A stretch of DNA of 64,000 bases from Dipteris shenzhenensis. Lineage: Eukaryota; Polypodiophyta; Polypodiopsida; Gleicheniales. Below the pieces are notes generated by a model. That model ran no database searches, was not told where the DNA came from, and saw nothing but the letters and a program-made list of their open reading frames with translations. A program made the translations under genes and the position numbers. Shown piece after piece: positions 11,275 through 22,540 of this stretch (position 1 is the stretch's first letter; every line of letters begins with the position of its first letter). The stretch lies in assembly GCA_047967505.1 (NCBI GenBank), contig CM106541.1. One strand, given 5' to 3'.

Positions 11275-12264
11275 ATGGAGCCTTACTTACCACTCATTGT
11301 GCCTCAAGCTACTGCTACCGTAGTGGATGTTGTAATCTTTGCAACCTCCAGACACATCCAGGACTCCATCAACTGCAGGCAAGAGGATGCCCAGAATTTG
11401 AACCACTTGCAGCTCGTGGAGCACTTGAGGGAGCAACCCAGCCATATTGCGCACGATTACAAGGGGCAGGAGGTGGCATACGTGAAGAGGCACTGTAATT
11501 GGTTTGCGATAAGGTTGAGGGATTCGGGGGATTCGGAGCTAACTATGGAGCCGGTGATGCAATTCATGATGGCAGTGAAGAAGAGGATTTTTCCTGGAAG
11601 TTCCATGAAAGTGTGTTGGGTTTGTCTGCAAACAGGAGGGCATCCAAGATTGTCGATGAGGAAGCCCAATGGTCATCAGGGCGATTGGCTGAGCATTCCT
11701 CTTTTGAAAGGAGGTGCTTGTAGCTCCAAGGGATTATCACCTTCATGGAGACAGATTGCTGGCTTGTTGGGAGTCCAATTGATGCTCGATCCGTCTCTCC
11801 ATCATCACAACAACAGCACGAGCAGCAACAACCATGACACCAGCAACAGCAACAGCGTCGTCGTCAGCAGTAGCAGCAACAGTGACAACGGTGCCAGTAG
11901 CAACAACAACTACAACCATGACATCAATCTTCCTAACCCTAGAGGGTTAGAGTCTCTAGTTCTGACCTTGCCCATGTCTAACAACAATGACGACGACAAT
12001 CATCTTCCCATTGATGCCCAGCCCGTTGCTGTGCCCTTGCCCATGGCTGTTCTCTTCTCTCTGCTCGCAACCGTAGCCGCCGAGCTAAAATGCATCCTGG
12101 CCCTGCACGTGAGTGTTAACACTACTGGTAACTACAGCACCATGTGCATTGAGGATTTTGCAGACTCTACATCAACCATCTACACTAATTTCAGCAGAGA
12201 CCTTGACAAAGGCGTGGTGCATGTCGTCCAATCCAACTGGAACTTCTCAGCTATGCTAGACTAA
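11275..12264 (+). CDS. Hypothetical protein with Ser/Asn/His-rich middle
   Basis: An uninterrupted 329-codon frame, the longest open frame in the first 27 kb and richer in G+C than its surroundings. Residues 1-175 are of mixed composition with no motif I know. Residues about 178-228 are a low-complexity Asn/Ser/His tract coded by caacaac/agcagc repeats. Residues about 250-275 are hydrophobic (PLPMAVLFSLLATVAAEL), perhaps one membrane segment, then a short polar tail. The hexanucleotide-like repeats may keep the frame open by chance, and several other frames are partly open here too. I do not recognise a family. It could be a captured or decayed host gene fragment. Confidence 0.3.
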   Translation: MEPYLPLIVPQATATVVDVVIFATSRHIQDSINCRQEDAQNLNHLQLVEHLREQPSHIAHDYKGQEVAYVKRHCNWFAIRLRDSGDSELTMEPVMQFMMAVKKRIFPGSSMKVCWVCLQTGGHPRLSMRKPNGHQGDWLSIPLLKGGACSSKGLSPSWRQIAGLLGVQLMLDPSLHHHNNSTSSNNHDTSNSNSVVVSSSSNSDNGASSNNNYNHDINLPNPRGLESLVLTLPMSNNNDDDNHLPIDAQPVAVPLPMAVLFSLLATVAAELKCILALHVSVNTTGNYSTMCIEDFADSTSTIYTNFSRDLDKGVVHVVQSNWNFSAMLD

Positions 12265-13169
12265 TTTCGCATATAGTAAGTTTCAAACTTTTAAAGCTGA
12301 TTAAGCAAGTTGGTGAAGCAGAATATATGTAGAGCTAATGAACCCACTAGAATTTCCATTCGCACCTCTTGGATAAGAAGACAATGGTCGTTGAAGAAGA
12401 ATTGTAATTCTCTTTTAAGGAGACCTCACAAATTCAAGTGATCGGGGCAACGATGGAGAAAGCTAGGAACAAGTGGAGCTCCCCAAGGCCACAGTAACCA
12501 ACAGAGGTAAAAGCTTGCTATTTAGTGATTACATTTTTGGAGCTTTTCTTGCCATCCCCAATCTCCATGGGGGAAAATTTTGCTATTTAATGATCATGTT
12601 TCTTGCCATATTATGTTTTGGAGCTCTTCTTATCAACCTTTTTTTTACTGTGCTCAATCCAATGAATTCATGACACTTGACTTCTTTTCGGTCCAAAAGT
12701 TTTGAATCTGGTTTGGGTTGGTCATGTAAAGATAGATAGAGCAAGTACATCAGAACATAACATACAGGTACATAAATGAATCCATTTGTGACAAAAGTAC
12801 TATTCCCAGGAATGAAACAATAACTAAAGTGACTGATTGCACTCTTTGTTAATTTAAAAAACTGATGCTTTCATGCATTTGTTTTGTGTGTCATTTCAAC
12901 CATGCACTTCTGTTGCCAAATTTGAAGTGTGGGTTTCGTGACATCTACTCCATTGCAATTGTTGGATGACATTACAATTGTTGATTTCCATTTCCAAATT
13001 TAAGGTGTAGAAACACATCCACCCGGTGTAGAAACACATCCAGCCATGCAAGAAAAGGTACTACTACATGAAGGGACAAAACAATATTGTTATACTCATG
13101 GATCCATATTTTGCAATAAAAATTCATCCATTAGTCGTGTATAAACCCCATCAGATGCACTAATACACA
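12265..13169. other. No gene; small tandem repeat
   Basis: Nothing coding recognised. Near 13007-13047 the piece ggtgtagaaacacatcca occurs twice in tandem. The CACTA derivative begins near the right edge. Confidence 0.4.
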
Positions 13170-13297
13170 GCCTTATGCATGGCACTTTTTACCAGTTTTA
13201 CTACACCTATACACGCGTTCCTAACAGATGTTCCGCGCTTATACATGCGTTTTTTAATAGAGTACATGCACATGAACAGAGAGCAAAATAAAATCCA

Positions 13298-13356
13298 GAG
13301 AGTGCTATTGGGTGCTTGAATGTCATTCCAACATTCTAGTAACCAATAGCACTCTC
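13298..13356. repeat. 59-bp palindrome, copy 2
   Basis: gagagtgctattgggtg pairs with accaatagcactctc. It sits at the inner border of the left subterminal zone of the CACTA derivative. Confidence 0.75.
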
Positions 13357-13364
13357 AAGATTTT

Positions 13365-13830
13365 GATACCTGTTCATGCCAACTGGAGAAAGAACATTTG
13401 TAGACTCCCAAATGCGCTCCCAATCTTTTGCATGAAGTATTTGTGGAGGAATGTTACTCTTACTAGTAATGTATTTAGGATGATTTGATGGGAGAAATTG
13501 ATGATGATTATCAAATATGGTCTTACATAAATCGTCAACATACTCATGTACTAAAGAAGGGCCACAAACAGGACATGCATGTCTACCCAAAGTTTTCAAA
13601 CATGTTAAAATATAAATAAAAGTTAGAATAATAAAGTCAATAGTTTTGATTAATATAGCCAATCGTATTAGAGTAGAGAGGTAATTTGAATTCTTACCAA
13701 AACAATTATTGTATCCTAGAAAGTCATGCACTGACCACATCAACACTACTTTCAAGTCGAAGTGTCGAAAGGAGGGAGGCCTACTTATGTCTACCACCGC
13801 AATACCTCTCCATAGTTCCTCCAACTCACC
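13365..13830 (-). pseudogene. CACTA TNP2 transposase 5' fragment
   Basis: Minus-strand partner of 9057-9500. Reading from 13824 downward are ELWRGIAVVD, WSVHDFLGY and an intron of about 100 bp, all in open frame. Then come GRHACPVCGPSLVHEY (the C-P-V-C-G motif of TNP2) and NHHQFLPSNHP, ending at NVLSPVGMNRY. The reading stops where the palindrome begins, so the element lost the rest of the transposase. Its 5' end overlaps the opposite-strand second gene. It is a clean fragment (the whole piece is open) but cannot be a working enzyme. Confidence 0.72.
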
Positions 13831-15161
13831 TTCCCTTCCCGAGTGCCAATGTCACTCCACTACCATCTATGCATGTGAGTCCAGTGAGAAGGCATGCTTC
13901 TCCTCTCCCACCCCCATCAAGGAGACATAGTCCTTCCCAGACACCCTCACACACGTCCTCCCAGGCACCGTCACGTCAAGGCTCACAACCACCATCACGT
14001 ACTCCCTCACAGTCATTGTCACAAATTGTGTCACATCCACAATCACGTGCACAATCTCCCAATTATGACTCCACCCATAGTACAAAGTAGAGTAGACACC
14101 ATAGTAGGGAGAGTGGGAGTGGAGGATGCGGCGAGTGCTTTGGTGGATTCAGTGGTATGGCACACGGTAGAAAAGGAGTTAGAGGAGACAATGAGGATGA
14201 GGAGGAGGTGAGAGACATGTAGGCAATAATATACTATGATGTGACGGATAGGGGCGGGATAGTGATGGATACAAGGGGGAAAGAGGTAATGCAGTACATG
14301 CGTGGGGTAGTGTCAAATTTGTACAGAAATTATTTTATTAAATTCAATGATCAAAATAGTCGATTAGTTGGAAAGGTGATAGAGGCTATACATACTCGGT
14401 ACCCCAATCCCCCACATGTGGCATTCTCAGATGTATGGGAAAGGATGCAAATAAGGGAGATCTTAAGCAATAAAAGATCTCACCTTAAGAAACTTGTGTA
14501 TGATGATGGGGCAAATTGGGAGGCAGGTAGCTATCCCATGGAGAAAATTGCCATTGCCCACAAACACGATTGAAAGAAGGCAAAGAAACGAGTAGAAGGT
14601 GGTGTGAAGAGTAGGCAACATGTGGAGGCACGATGCATCCAGATGGACACCATTGGATCTTCGCATTTTGGATCTAGAGGTGTTGAGTCACGCGAGGTAG
14701 AGTTTGTATCTTATTACATTATTTAAATTTTTACTTAATTTATTGATTTTATGATTATTTTAATCTAATAGATTGTGTTGATTATGTTATAGTGATGGGT
14801 ATTGGGGAGGAAGCCCACATTTCATGAAACTATGTATGCTCGCCAGCATAGTAGATGCGACATGTGTGCCCTCTTCAGAACACGGGGACGTATTACGGAT
14901 GCATAGTTTGAGGAGGCCATGAGACCATACGGTTAATAGGTACTTGAAAAATCTAAATGTATGATTTAGGTTTATTAAATTTTGAATTACATATAGATAT
15001 ACTTATATATGATATCTTACTTGAATAGGCACAAGCTGCTGTACCGCTCTTGCTCTTGCTCTACTCCTACTCCTATTCTGCACTCCACATTAGACATGTA
15101 TACTGATGTGAGCACATCTAATACTGGAGGGAGTGGCTGGTCATCATTTGAGTCTGAGTAG
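13686..15161 (+). pseudogene. CACTA second gene (Transposase_24-like), copy 2
   Basis: Plus-strand homologue of 7664-9151. The N-terminal part (13686-14090) is Ser/Pro/Gln-rich with S-x-x-P repeats. After a stop, the core at 14241-14573 reads YMRGVVSNLYRNYFIKFND, YPNPPHVAFSDVWERM and a Lys/Arg-rich stretch, then MDTIGSSHFGSRG up to an intron donor (about 14703). A later exon carries HETMYARQHSRCDMC and FEEAMRPYG, and the last exon ends YTDVSTSNTGGSG...FESE before TAG (15159-15161). In plants this kind of protein partners TNP2. Stops (TAG before FEEAMRPYG, others) break it; some may be repaired by splicing I cannot confirm. Confidence 0.52.
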
Positions 15162-15504
15162 TACTCAGACTCATAGTATCACATCCGTATTGTGGATGTG
15201 ATTGTATATATATATTTGAAACTGAAGCCATGGGTTTTTTTTTACAAACCAATGATTACATATATATTTGTTTATAATTTAAACCATGGGTTATTTCAAC
15301 ATATGGACTCCCTTGTATATATGCTTTTGCATAATGAAAGCCATGGATTTATTTTAGCACACCTTAAATTTTGATAGTATTGCATTCATGTTTGTCTTGA
15401 ATCGTGTATTGGTAATGTTTGCATTCGTGACGTTCTTGATTCGTGTCTTCACAATGCACAAAATGTTCTCTGTGGATGGTGCCATGCACCCAATTTTTTT
15501 TCTC

Positions 15505-15565
15505 AGAGAGTGCTATTTGGTGTTGGAATGCTAGAATAGCATTTAAGCACCAAGTAGCACTCTCT
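15505..15565. repeat. 61-bp palindrome, copy 3
   Basis: agagagtgctatttggtg pairs with caccaagtagcactctct around ggaatgctagaatagcattt. It is the right-hand counterpart of 13298-13356. Confidence 0.8.
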
Positions 15566-15772
15566 AGAATTTTTATTTTTGCTCTCTATTCACATGTATA
15601 TGTGTGTAAAGTCTATCAAGATCGCATGTATAAGTGCGGGAGCTCTAGTGCAAATGCATGTAATAGCACAGCAACACTGGTAAAATGCGTGTATACACCT
15701 ATGTATAAGTGCATTTGTACTTTATCATACACACGCTTTTACACGCATGTCTATGGTTGCGATCATACATGC

Positions 15773-16067
15773 TGATGACACAGAAGCCATATAGCTATAT
15801 ATGCCTTTATAGAGTGTCACACTTTCACATACAGACACAACACACCCAAAAATACCACACCTAGGAGTATCAACAATATTTATTTCAAGTATCTTTACAA
15901 AAAACTCAGTTTGAGCTTGGACACTTTACACAAATCACCCCAAAAAAACTCTTCTAGTATGCTCCCACGTAGGAGTTTATATCCAGCTCACAACTCAACT
16001 CTATTTTATACATTTTTGGCATCAAAAGATCTCAAATTTCAGTGCCACAATAGTGTATACAATTCTG
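15773..16067. other. Spacer between CACTA derivative and Copia A
   Basis: No gene seen. The five bases before Copia A (16063-16067) read ttctg, against ttcag after its right LTR, a probable mutated target duplication. Confidence 0.5.
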
Positions 16068-16418
16068 TGTGAAGATAGTGGGAGAGAAGGAAGGAGTCTC
16101 ATTTGCGGCTTTCTCACATACACAATCGGGGAATACACACAAAGGTGGAGGCTGAAAACATTTTTCCTCTTCTTAGTTGTGAAAGCCAAAAGAACTCAAG
16201 TACAAAGAAATAGAAGAACCCTATATGTGGGTCTCAAACCAAACTCAGCTAACTAAGGTGGCACATTAACTGAGCCACAACTAGAGTAGATAAGGATAGA
16301 TGTCATCCAGCTATTATTCATGGGTGGTGTACCAACCGCATCTATGGCTAATGAGTTAGTGACATAAATGCACAATGGTCATCCTGGCATATCATGAGTG
16401 GAGCTCGATATCTCAACA
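16068..16418 (-). repeat. Copia A 3' LTR (left in window)
   Basis: Starts tgtgaagatagtggg and ends gatatctcaaca, i.e. TG...CA in element sense. It also holds the last codons of the polyprotein (stop at 16379-16381). Confidence 0.92.
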
Positions 16419-19400
16419 CTCCCCCTCAAGCTCAATCCCAATTCCTACACACCAAGCAGGTCTCTGAACTTATGCAGCTTCTTTGCGCCCAATGCCTTCG
16501 TGAATATATCAACTACCTGATCCTCTGTGCTAACATAAACTAGATCAATAAGACCTAGTAAACCCTTCTCTCGCACATAGTGATAATGCACCTCAATGTG
16601 CTTTGTTCTAGCATGATAGACTAGTTATTTGCCAAGTGTATACTGCTCATGTTGTCATAATAAATGACAACTGGCCCATCTATAGACTGATGCATATCAT
16701 AAAGTAGCTTATGCAACCAAGCTACCTCACATGCAGCCATTGCTGCACCCCTGTACTCAGCCTCTATGCTTGACAAGGCAACTGTAGGCTATTTCTTACT
16801 GCTCCAAGTGACTGCAGCACTCCCAAAAGAGAACACATATCCACTAGTACATCGTCTATTAGAAATACTACCAGCCCAATCAGCATCAGTGTATCCATGC
16901 AACTGTATCTTAACCCCAGTCTCATAAAATAGTCCATACTGCAATGTGGACTTCACATACCTGAGTATGCGTCTAGCTGCATCCAAATGCAGTTTCCTTG
17001 GAGCCTGCATAAATTGACTTACCAATCCAACAGCATAGCTCAAATTTGGCTTGGTAATAGTCATATAAATCAAACTTCCTACTATGCGTCTGTACATAGT
17101 AGGGTCTTCCAAAAGCTCACCTGCATCTGCACTCAACTTCACATTCTACTCCAAAGGAACTGAAATAGGCTTACAGCCTGTCATCCCATATTTGGACAGC
17201 ATGTCTAATCCATACTGCCTCTGTAAGAACCGTATCCGTGTTGGTGATCTAAGCACCTCAATGCCCAAGAAATAATGCAGCTCTCCCAAATCCTTCATCT
17301 CAAACTTCTACTTCAATAGCATTTTCACATGAAGGATATCTTCATCACTATCACCTGTGATGATCAAATCATCAACATAAATGACAAGCAGCATAATACC
17401 TTTCTCTATTTTTCTCACATAAAGTGAGAAATTTGCCTTGGAAATCTAAAAGCCAACAGTGACAAGATACTATCCTATCTTGTTAGACCATGCTCTAGGT
17501 GCTTGCTTCAAGCCATACAATGCTTTCTTCAACCTGCAAACAAACTCAGGATGAATAGCATGCACATAACCTGGTGGCTGCTCCATATAGACCTCTTCTT
17601 GCAAATCACCATGCAAGAAGGCATTCTTTACATCCATCTGATGTAAAGACCATCCCTTTGATGCAGCCATAGCAATGACTGCTCTTACAGTTGCCATCCT
17701 TGCAACCGGGCTGAATGTTTCTTCATAATCAATGCCATATGTCTATGCATACCCCTTGACAACTAATCTTGCCTTGTATCTGTTCACAGAACCATCTGCA
17801 TTGTGCTTCACTTTATAGACCCACTTACAGCCAATTGCATTCTTGTCTTTAGGCAAAGGCACCAATTCCCATGTAGCATTTGCTTCCAAGGCATCCATTT
17901 CTTCATCCATGGCTTTCTCCCATTTTTCTTTTCCCATGGCTTGCTCAAAGGAAGTGGGTTCTGATTCCTGTATCACCTTGATCATATAGGCATAGTGAAT
18001 GGCTATAAATCCATCATATTTCAGCCTATCCATAGGATACCTAGCTCTGGTAGACCTGCACAAAATAGGCTCACTTCCAGGTGCTCTCAAAACATCCCTG
18101 GTCTTTCTTACTCCATGTGTAACAACAGAAAAAATACCCAACTCATCATCAATGATCTGTTCTGAGCCACTGGATTCACCATCCACATAAGAGTGACCTG
18201 CATTCACATCAAACATGGACTGATCTACCTTCTCTTTTCCTTTTCATGATACATGCATACCACTATCTGCATTGCTTTGAGGAGATTCTCTTGATCTCAA
18301 TCTGCCTGTCCATGGCAAAGAATGTGAACCACTGCTAGAGGACACTCCAAGTCCGCTAATATTTTGTGATTACTATTGTGAATTCTGTGCAGCATTACCA
18401 TTTTGTGCATCTACATCATCAATCGCATTTACTGGTTTATACTAGCTGCTCATCTCATCAAAAACAACACCTCTGCTCACTGTAAACTTACGAGTAGAAG
18501 GGTTATAGCATCTATACCCTTTTTGCTACAGAGAATAACCAATAAAGATGCACTTCTCAGCTTTTGGATCCAACTTGGACCTCAACTCATCTGGCACAAG
18601 AACATAGGCAATGCAACCAAAAATTTTCAAATGAGAAATATCTGGTTTCCTACCAGTATACCTCTACTTTGGAGTCATGCCATGTATTGCTGCAATGGGA
18701 GTCCTATTCATTATGTAGATTGTTGTAGCAACTGCTTCAGCCTAATAAATATTTGGCATGTCTTTTTCATTGAGCATGGCACGAGATACCTCTCCAATAT
18801 GCCTGTTTTTCCTTTCTGCAAGTCCATTTTGCTGTGGTGTATGACTGCATGAATATTGCTGCTTTATGCCATGCTCTTGCAAGAACCTTGCAAACACGTT
18901 TGAGAGGTATTCTCGCCCTCCATTTGATCTTGGGAATTTTATTTGCAGGCCTGTTTCTTTTTTAACCATAGCTTTAAAAGCTTTGAAATGCCCAAACACT
19001 TCACTTTTCTTTTTCATAAAATACACCCAAACTTTTGTGTTGTAGTTATCAATAAAAGTGACAAAATAATGACAACCTCCAATAGATGCGGCTTTAGTAG
19101 TCCACACATCAGATTGGATTAATTCCAATGGCTTCTTACTCTCTTGAATATGTCTAGCAAATGGTTTCCTTGCTTGTTTTCCAAATTGACAGGCTTCACA
19201 TACCTTATGCATTTCTGCAACCTTGAATTTAGGCAATCCTACAACAATATTTTGGGCCTGCATTGATTTAAGTCACTGTACATTAACATGACCGACACGT
19301 TTATGCTAGATATCAATATCTGCAACTACACCGGTCCCATGTGTAAACATTGCTGCACTTAATTCAGCCATGTGCACATCCAATGTAAACATCCTGCCCT

Positions 19401-20742
19401 GCTTCTTTTCTTTTGCTATCAAGCGACCTTTATTTTTCATTTCCTCAATAAAGCATCCATGAGGATTAAATCTGACCTACAAGCCCTGCTCAACCATTTG
19501 ACCAACAGAAACCAGGTTCTTGGTGATATTCGGGACATGAATTACATCTGACAAGTATTTCTTTTTTTCATCCTACATAGACAAAGGAATTTTACCAATC
19601 TGCACAATAGGGTGTGCAGTATCATCACCAGTCTCCACAAATCCTAGTTTTTTCATTTTCCTTACATCTTGAATCCATTCTGAATGACCTGTCATGTGGT
19701 TTGATGCACCTGAGTCAACATACCACACATCGTTGCTTTCTTCTGCACTTGTCACAGAATTGGTCATGTGTTGCACCATAAACAGATGCTCATTTTTGTC
19801 ATCACTCTGTCTACTAGAAGGTGCATAATTTCCTTGCTGCAATTTTCCATTCATGATGTCATTCTACTTTTTATAGCAGTCTTTAGCCATATGACCCATT
19901 TTACCACAATAGTAGCATTCAACATTGTTGTTTGAATTTTGACCTCTTTGCCATCCACCACGACCTCTTTGGCTCCCCCTGCCTCTAGAGTTACCACGTC
20001 CTCCTCCATAGGACTGGTTTTCTTGAGTTTGCTACATATTTTGATTTCTACCATGGCCTCGAGATTCGCCTCCTCTACCTCTACCTCTACCTCTTCCAGC
20101 ATTTGAGTAGAAGACAGTTTCTTTTGAAGTTCTTCCTGAAGAAGATGCACCACCATTTCTCTGCTCCTCAGAAATTAGAAGAGCAATCAACTCCTCAAAA
20201 TCAGGAAATTTTTCACGGATAGAAATGGATGTCTAGAACTGTGCATAATACTTTCTTAGACCATTCAAGGTCGCAGAAACTAAATCATCATCTTCCACTC
20301 GCAACCCAATGGAAGCAAGTGCATATGCAATCTTCTTCATCTTCATGTGGTAGTCATTGATGCTCATACTTTCTCTCTGCACATTGTGCAACTCCTGCTT
20401 GAGTTGCATTTTCCTGGCTTGCATATTTGTGCTATACATTTTTGCCAAAGTATCACATGCCTCCTTTGGCATACTTACATCCTGAATATGCACAATCATA
20501 GAATCTGAAATACTGATAGACATCCAATACATAACCTTTTTGGCTCTCTCATGCCATTCTTTAAATGCCTCCATTTCCTATTGATTGGGAGCATTAGGAA
20601 GAACTGGTTCTCCTTCATTTCTTGTAATGAAGTCCCAATATCCTTTTCCCATAAGGAAATTCGTCATTCTAGACTTCCATGCTTGGAAGTTGTTCTTGTC
20701 AAGCTTTTTAGTGACAATCAGTGAAAGAGAATCAGATGCCAT
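16379..20742 (-). pseudogene. Copia A gag-pol polyprotein (broken)
   Basis: Starts at ATG 20742 (MASDSLS). Gag (UBN2-type) runs to about 20230. A zinc knuckle CYYCGKMGHMAKDC is at about 19880-19925. The aspartic protease VDSGASNHMTG is near 19690-19730. GAG-pre-integrase and integrase (zinc HHCC, HTPQQNGLAERKNRHIGEV) span about 19330-18650. Reverse transcriptase spans about 18220-17150 with YVDD at 17368-17379. RNase H follows to about 16500, and the stop lies inside the LTR. Stops, mostly TAG, occur at e.g. 20578-20580, 19864-19866, 18743-18745, 18536-18538 and 17743-17745, where Copia B keeps CAG or TGG. Dead, but the whole length is present. Confidence 0.9.
16419..16433 (-). promoter_or_regulatory. 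Copia A polypurine tract
   Basis: ctccccctcaagctc abuts the LTR; in element sense it reads GAGCTTGAGGGGGAG, the purine run that primes plus-strand synthesis. The same tract is next to the LTRs of Copia B and Copia C. Confidence 0.85.
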
Positions 20743-21212
20743 TACAAAACACTGCACAAAAACACAGCTTCAGTCTCATAAGAGCAAATCTGCAAAACTG
20801 ACAAAAGTGGTATTTGACCACATAGTCACTTCCTATGACGATTTTGCATCAACAGGCAATAAGGATGATTTTGTAACTCCCAATATCTCTGCATACAAGC
20901 ATATAATGCAATTTCTGCGGTAACTTTTCATCGACCTATAGAACAGTGGTCGCATAGCAAAAACAAGGCCTTTTTCTGAGTGCGTGTGGAGAACTCCGCT
21001 TCCAAAATAGGCCCTGAAATGGGCTCAAATCAGAAAAATTTAGTGACCGCACCGTGAAGGGCGTCTTAATTTGAGACAATGCACTCTTGCACTTTCTGGC
21101 TATGCTACCTGCAGAGATTTGCTCCCAAACTCGAAAACGGAAAGCAACACTGGTCCTCTTACCAGGACACCGCGAACTTGGTTTGCTTTCTTGAGCTCCT
21201 TACCATGAACCA

Positions 21213-21225
21213 GGCTCTGATACCA
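21213..21225 (-). promoter_or_regulatory. Copia A primer-binding site
   Basis: ggctctgatacca directly abuts the right (5') LTR; in element sense TGGTATCAGAGCC, complementary to the 3' end of initiator methionine tRNA as usual for plant copia elements. Confidence 0.92.
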
Positions 21226-21576
21226 TGTGAATATAGTGGGAGAGAAGGAAGGAGTCTCACTTGCGGCTTTCTCACATACACAATGGGGGAATACACACAA
21301 AGGTGGAGGCTGAAAATAGTTTTCCTCTTCTTAATTGTGAAAGCCAAAAGAACTCAAGTACAAAGAAATAGAAGAACCCTATATGTGGGTCTCAAACCAA
21401 ACTCAGCTAACTAAGGTGTCACACTAACTGAGCCACAACTAGAGTACATAAGGATAGCTGTCATCCAGCTATTATTCATGGGCGGTGTACCAACTACATC
21501 TACAACTAATGAGTCGGTGACATAAATGCACAATGGTCACCTTGGCATATCATGAGTGGAGCTCGATATCTCAACA
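21226..21576 (-). repeat. Copia A 5' LTR (right in window)
   Basis: 351 bp, tgtgaatatag...gatatctcaaca. Same length as the left LTR. It carries the element promoter in minus orientation. Confidence 0.92.
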
Positions 21577-22309
21577 TTCAGCTCCAAAATAATCCACAAA
21601 ACTTGCATATAATTGACTCCAGACTCCACAAAACTCCTCCTGTTTGACCCCTTCTGCTACTATTTCGTTGTAGCCAACTTAGAAATTCAGAAAACACCCC
21701 TTTTTATGTAGCTCATGGTCCGAACACCTCGAGGACACCTCCACAAAAATATAGCAAATCAAAACACCCAAAATAGATCTAAAATTTTTGAAATTCAGCA
21801 ACTTTCCTGGCCAAAACCTCCTCTTGTGGCTTCTCCTATGGTCCACACAAAATCTGAACTGAAAATTCTTTAAGAACCCGGCAAAACATAGCCCAAAAAC
21901 ACGTGGAAGCAGCTCGTTTTTGCTCAGGGTAGATTTCAGTAGCCTCCTACAAGCTCTTTCTATAGGCCACCCTCTTTTTCTGGCTCTTGGCACCTGGGAC
22001 ATATTTAAAAATAGCTCGTTTTTACCTTTCTTGCTCCCGAAAACCTCCAGCCTGGCCCCAAAACTAGTCGCCCTACTTCTCCTAGCCTCTTGCCTCTGGA
22101 ATCTTTAAAAATCACCTGTTCCTCATGATCAAAATGCAATTCTTGACTCTCTCTTACTTCCCGCGGCCTCCTCTTAGCAAATTCAGCAACTCTTGCTCAC
22201 AATCTACTCTCCGGGCATCCATAGCAAGCTCCACAACTGGTCTCCTCTGCATCCACAACTTCACAGCTCTTAAAGCAGCTCCTCCAAGCTCTCTTTCTTC
22301 AGGCGTGCT
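21577..22309. other. No gene recognised; right flank of Copia A
   Basis: Mixed sequence with several short open frames and no family pattern. It may belong to the decayed gypsy element whose pol lies at 22930-24948. Confidence 0.35.
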
Positions 22310-22540
22310 AAAAATGACTCCTCTCTCCTGTTTTAACTCACTCTCTCTAGCATTATTCAGTAGGCAGGCTCTCCTACTAATATGTAGCACCCTGCATGCC
22401 CTCTCGTGGCTGTGGAACTAACATCTAGGGCCTCCACCACCTTCCTTCTAATCTGGGAGTGACACACTACCTGGATTGAAGCTCCTTCTGACATGTGGTA
22501 GTCTAGTCATAGCCCACAATCCAGTCATATGCCATTTCAT
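22310..22540. repeat. Direct repeat of 24660-24890
   Basis: About 230 bp, similar at most positions. Shared text includes gtaggcaggctctcctact, gggcctccaccacctt and cccacaatccagtcatatgcc. In both copies the minus strand reads ERGVIFSTP, the start of an archaeal-type RNase H, but here the reading diverges right after it. Confidence 0.75.

Larger units (their letters stand above)
13170..15772 (+). mobile_element. Short CACTA derivative, copy 2
   Basis: A unit of about 2.6 kb with related ends in inverted orientation. Each end carries a subterminal zone with motifs such as cttatacatgcg and gagagcaaaataaaa, followed inward by the palindrome gagagtgctatt(t)ggtg (13298-13356 and 15505-15565). Between the ends lie a minus-strand TNP2 5' fragment and a plus-strand second gene. 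The terminal CACTA bases were not pinned down (cactaatacac at 13158 is a candidate). It cannot encode a full transposase, so it would be non-autonomous. Confidence 0.55.
16068..21576 (-). mobile_element. Copia A, complete decayed Ty1/copia retrotransposon
   Basis: A 5.5-kb element transcribed on the minus strand with both LTRs, PBS, polypurine tract and all pol domains in copia order (gag, protease, integrase, reverse transcriptase, RNase H). The two LTRs differ at about 20 of 351 positions by eye (about 94% identity), so it is older than Copia B. Flanking pentamers ttctg / ttcag agree at four of five bases. Many in-frame TAG codons kill the polyprotein. Confidence 0.93.

Noticed and set aside
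13158-13170. cactaatacac as the exact terminus of the CACTA derivative
   Set aside because: The same cactaatac occurs inside the other copy (near 7152), and no matching opposite terminus with a 3-bp target duplication was found, so I left the ends open.
18403-18852. Plus-strand open frames of 100-150 codons inside Copia A and B (e.g. 18403-18852, 58833-59279)
   Set aside because: Shadows of the minus-strand integrase; both elements have the same shadow, as expected.
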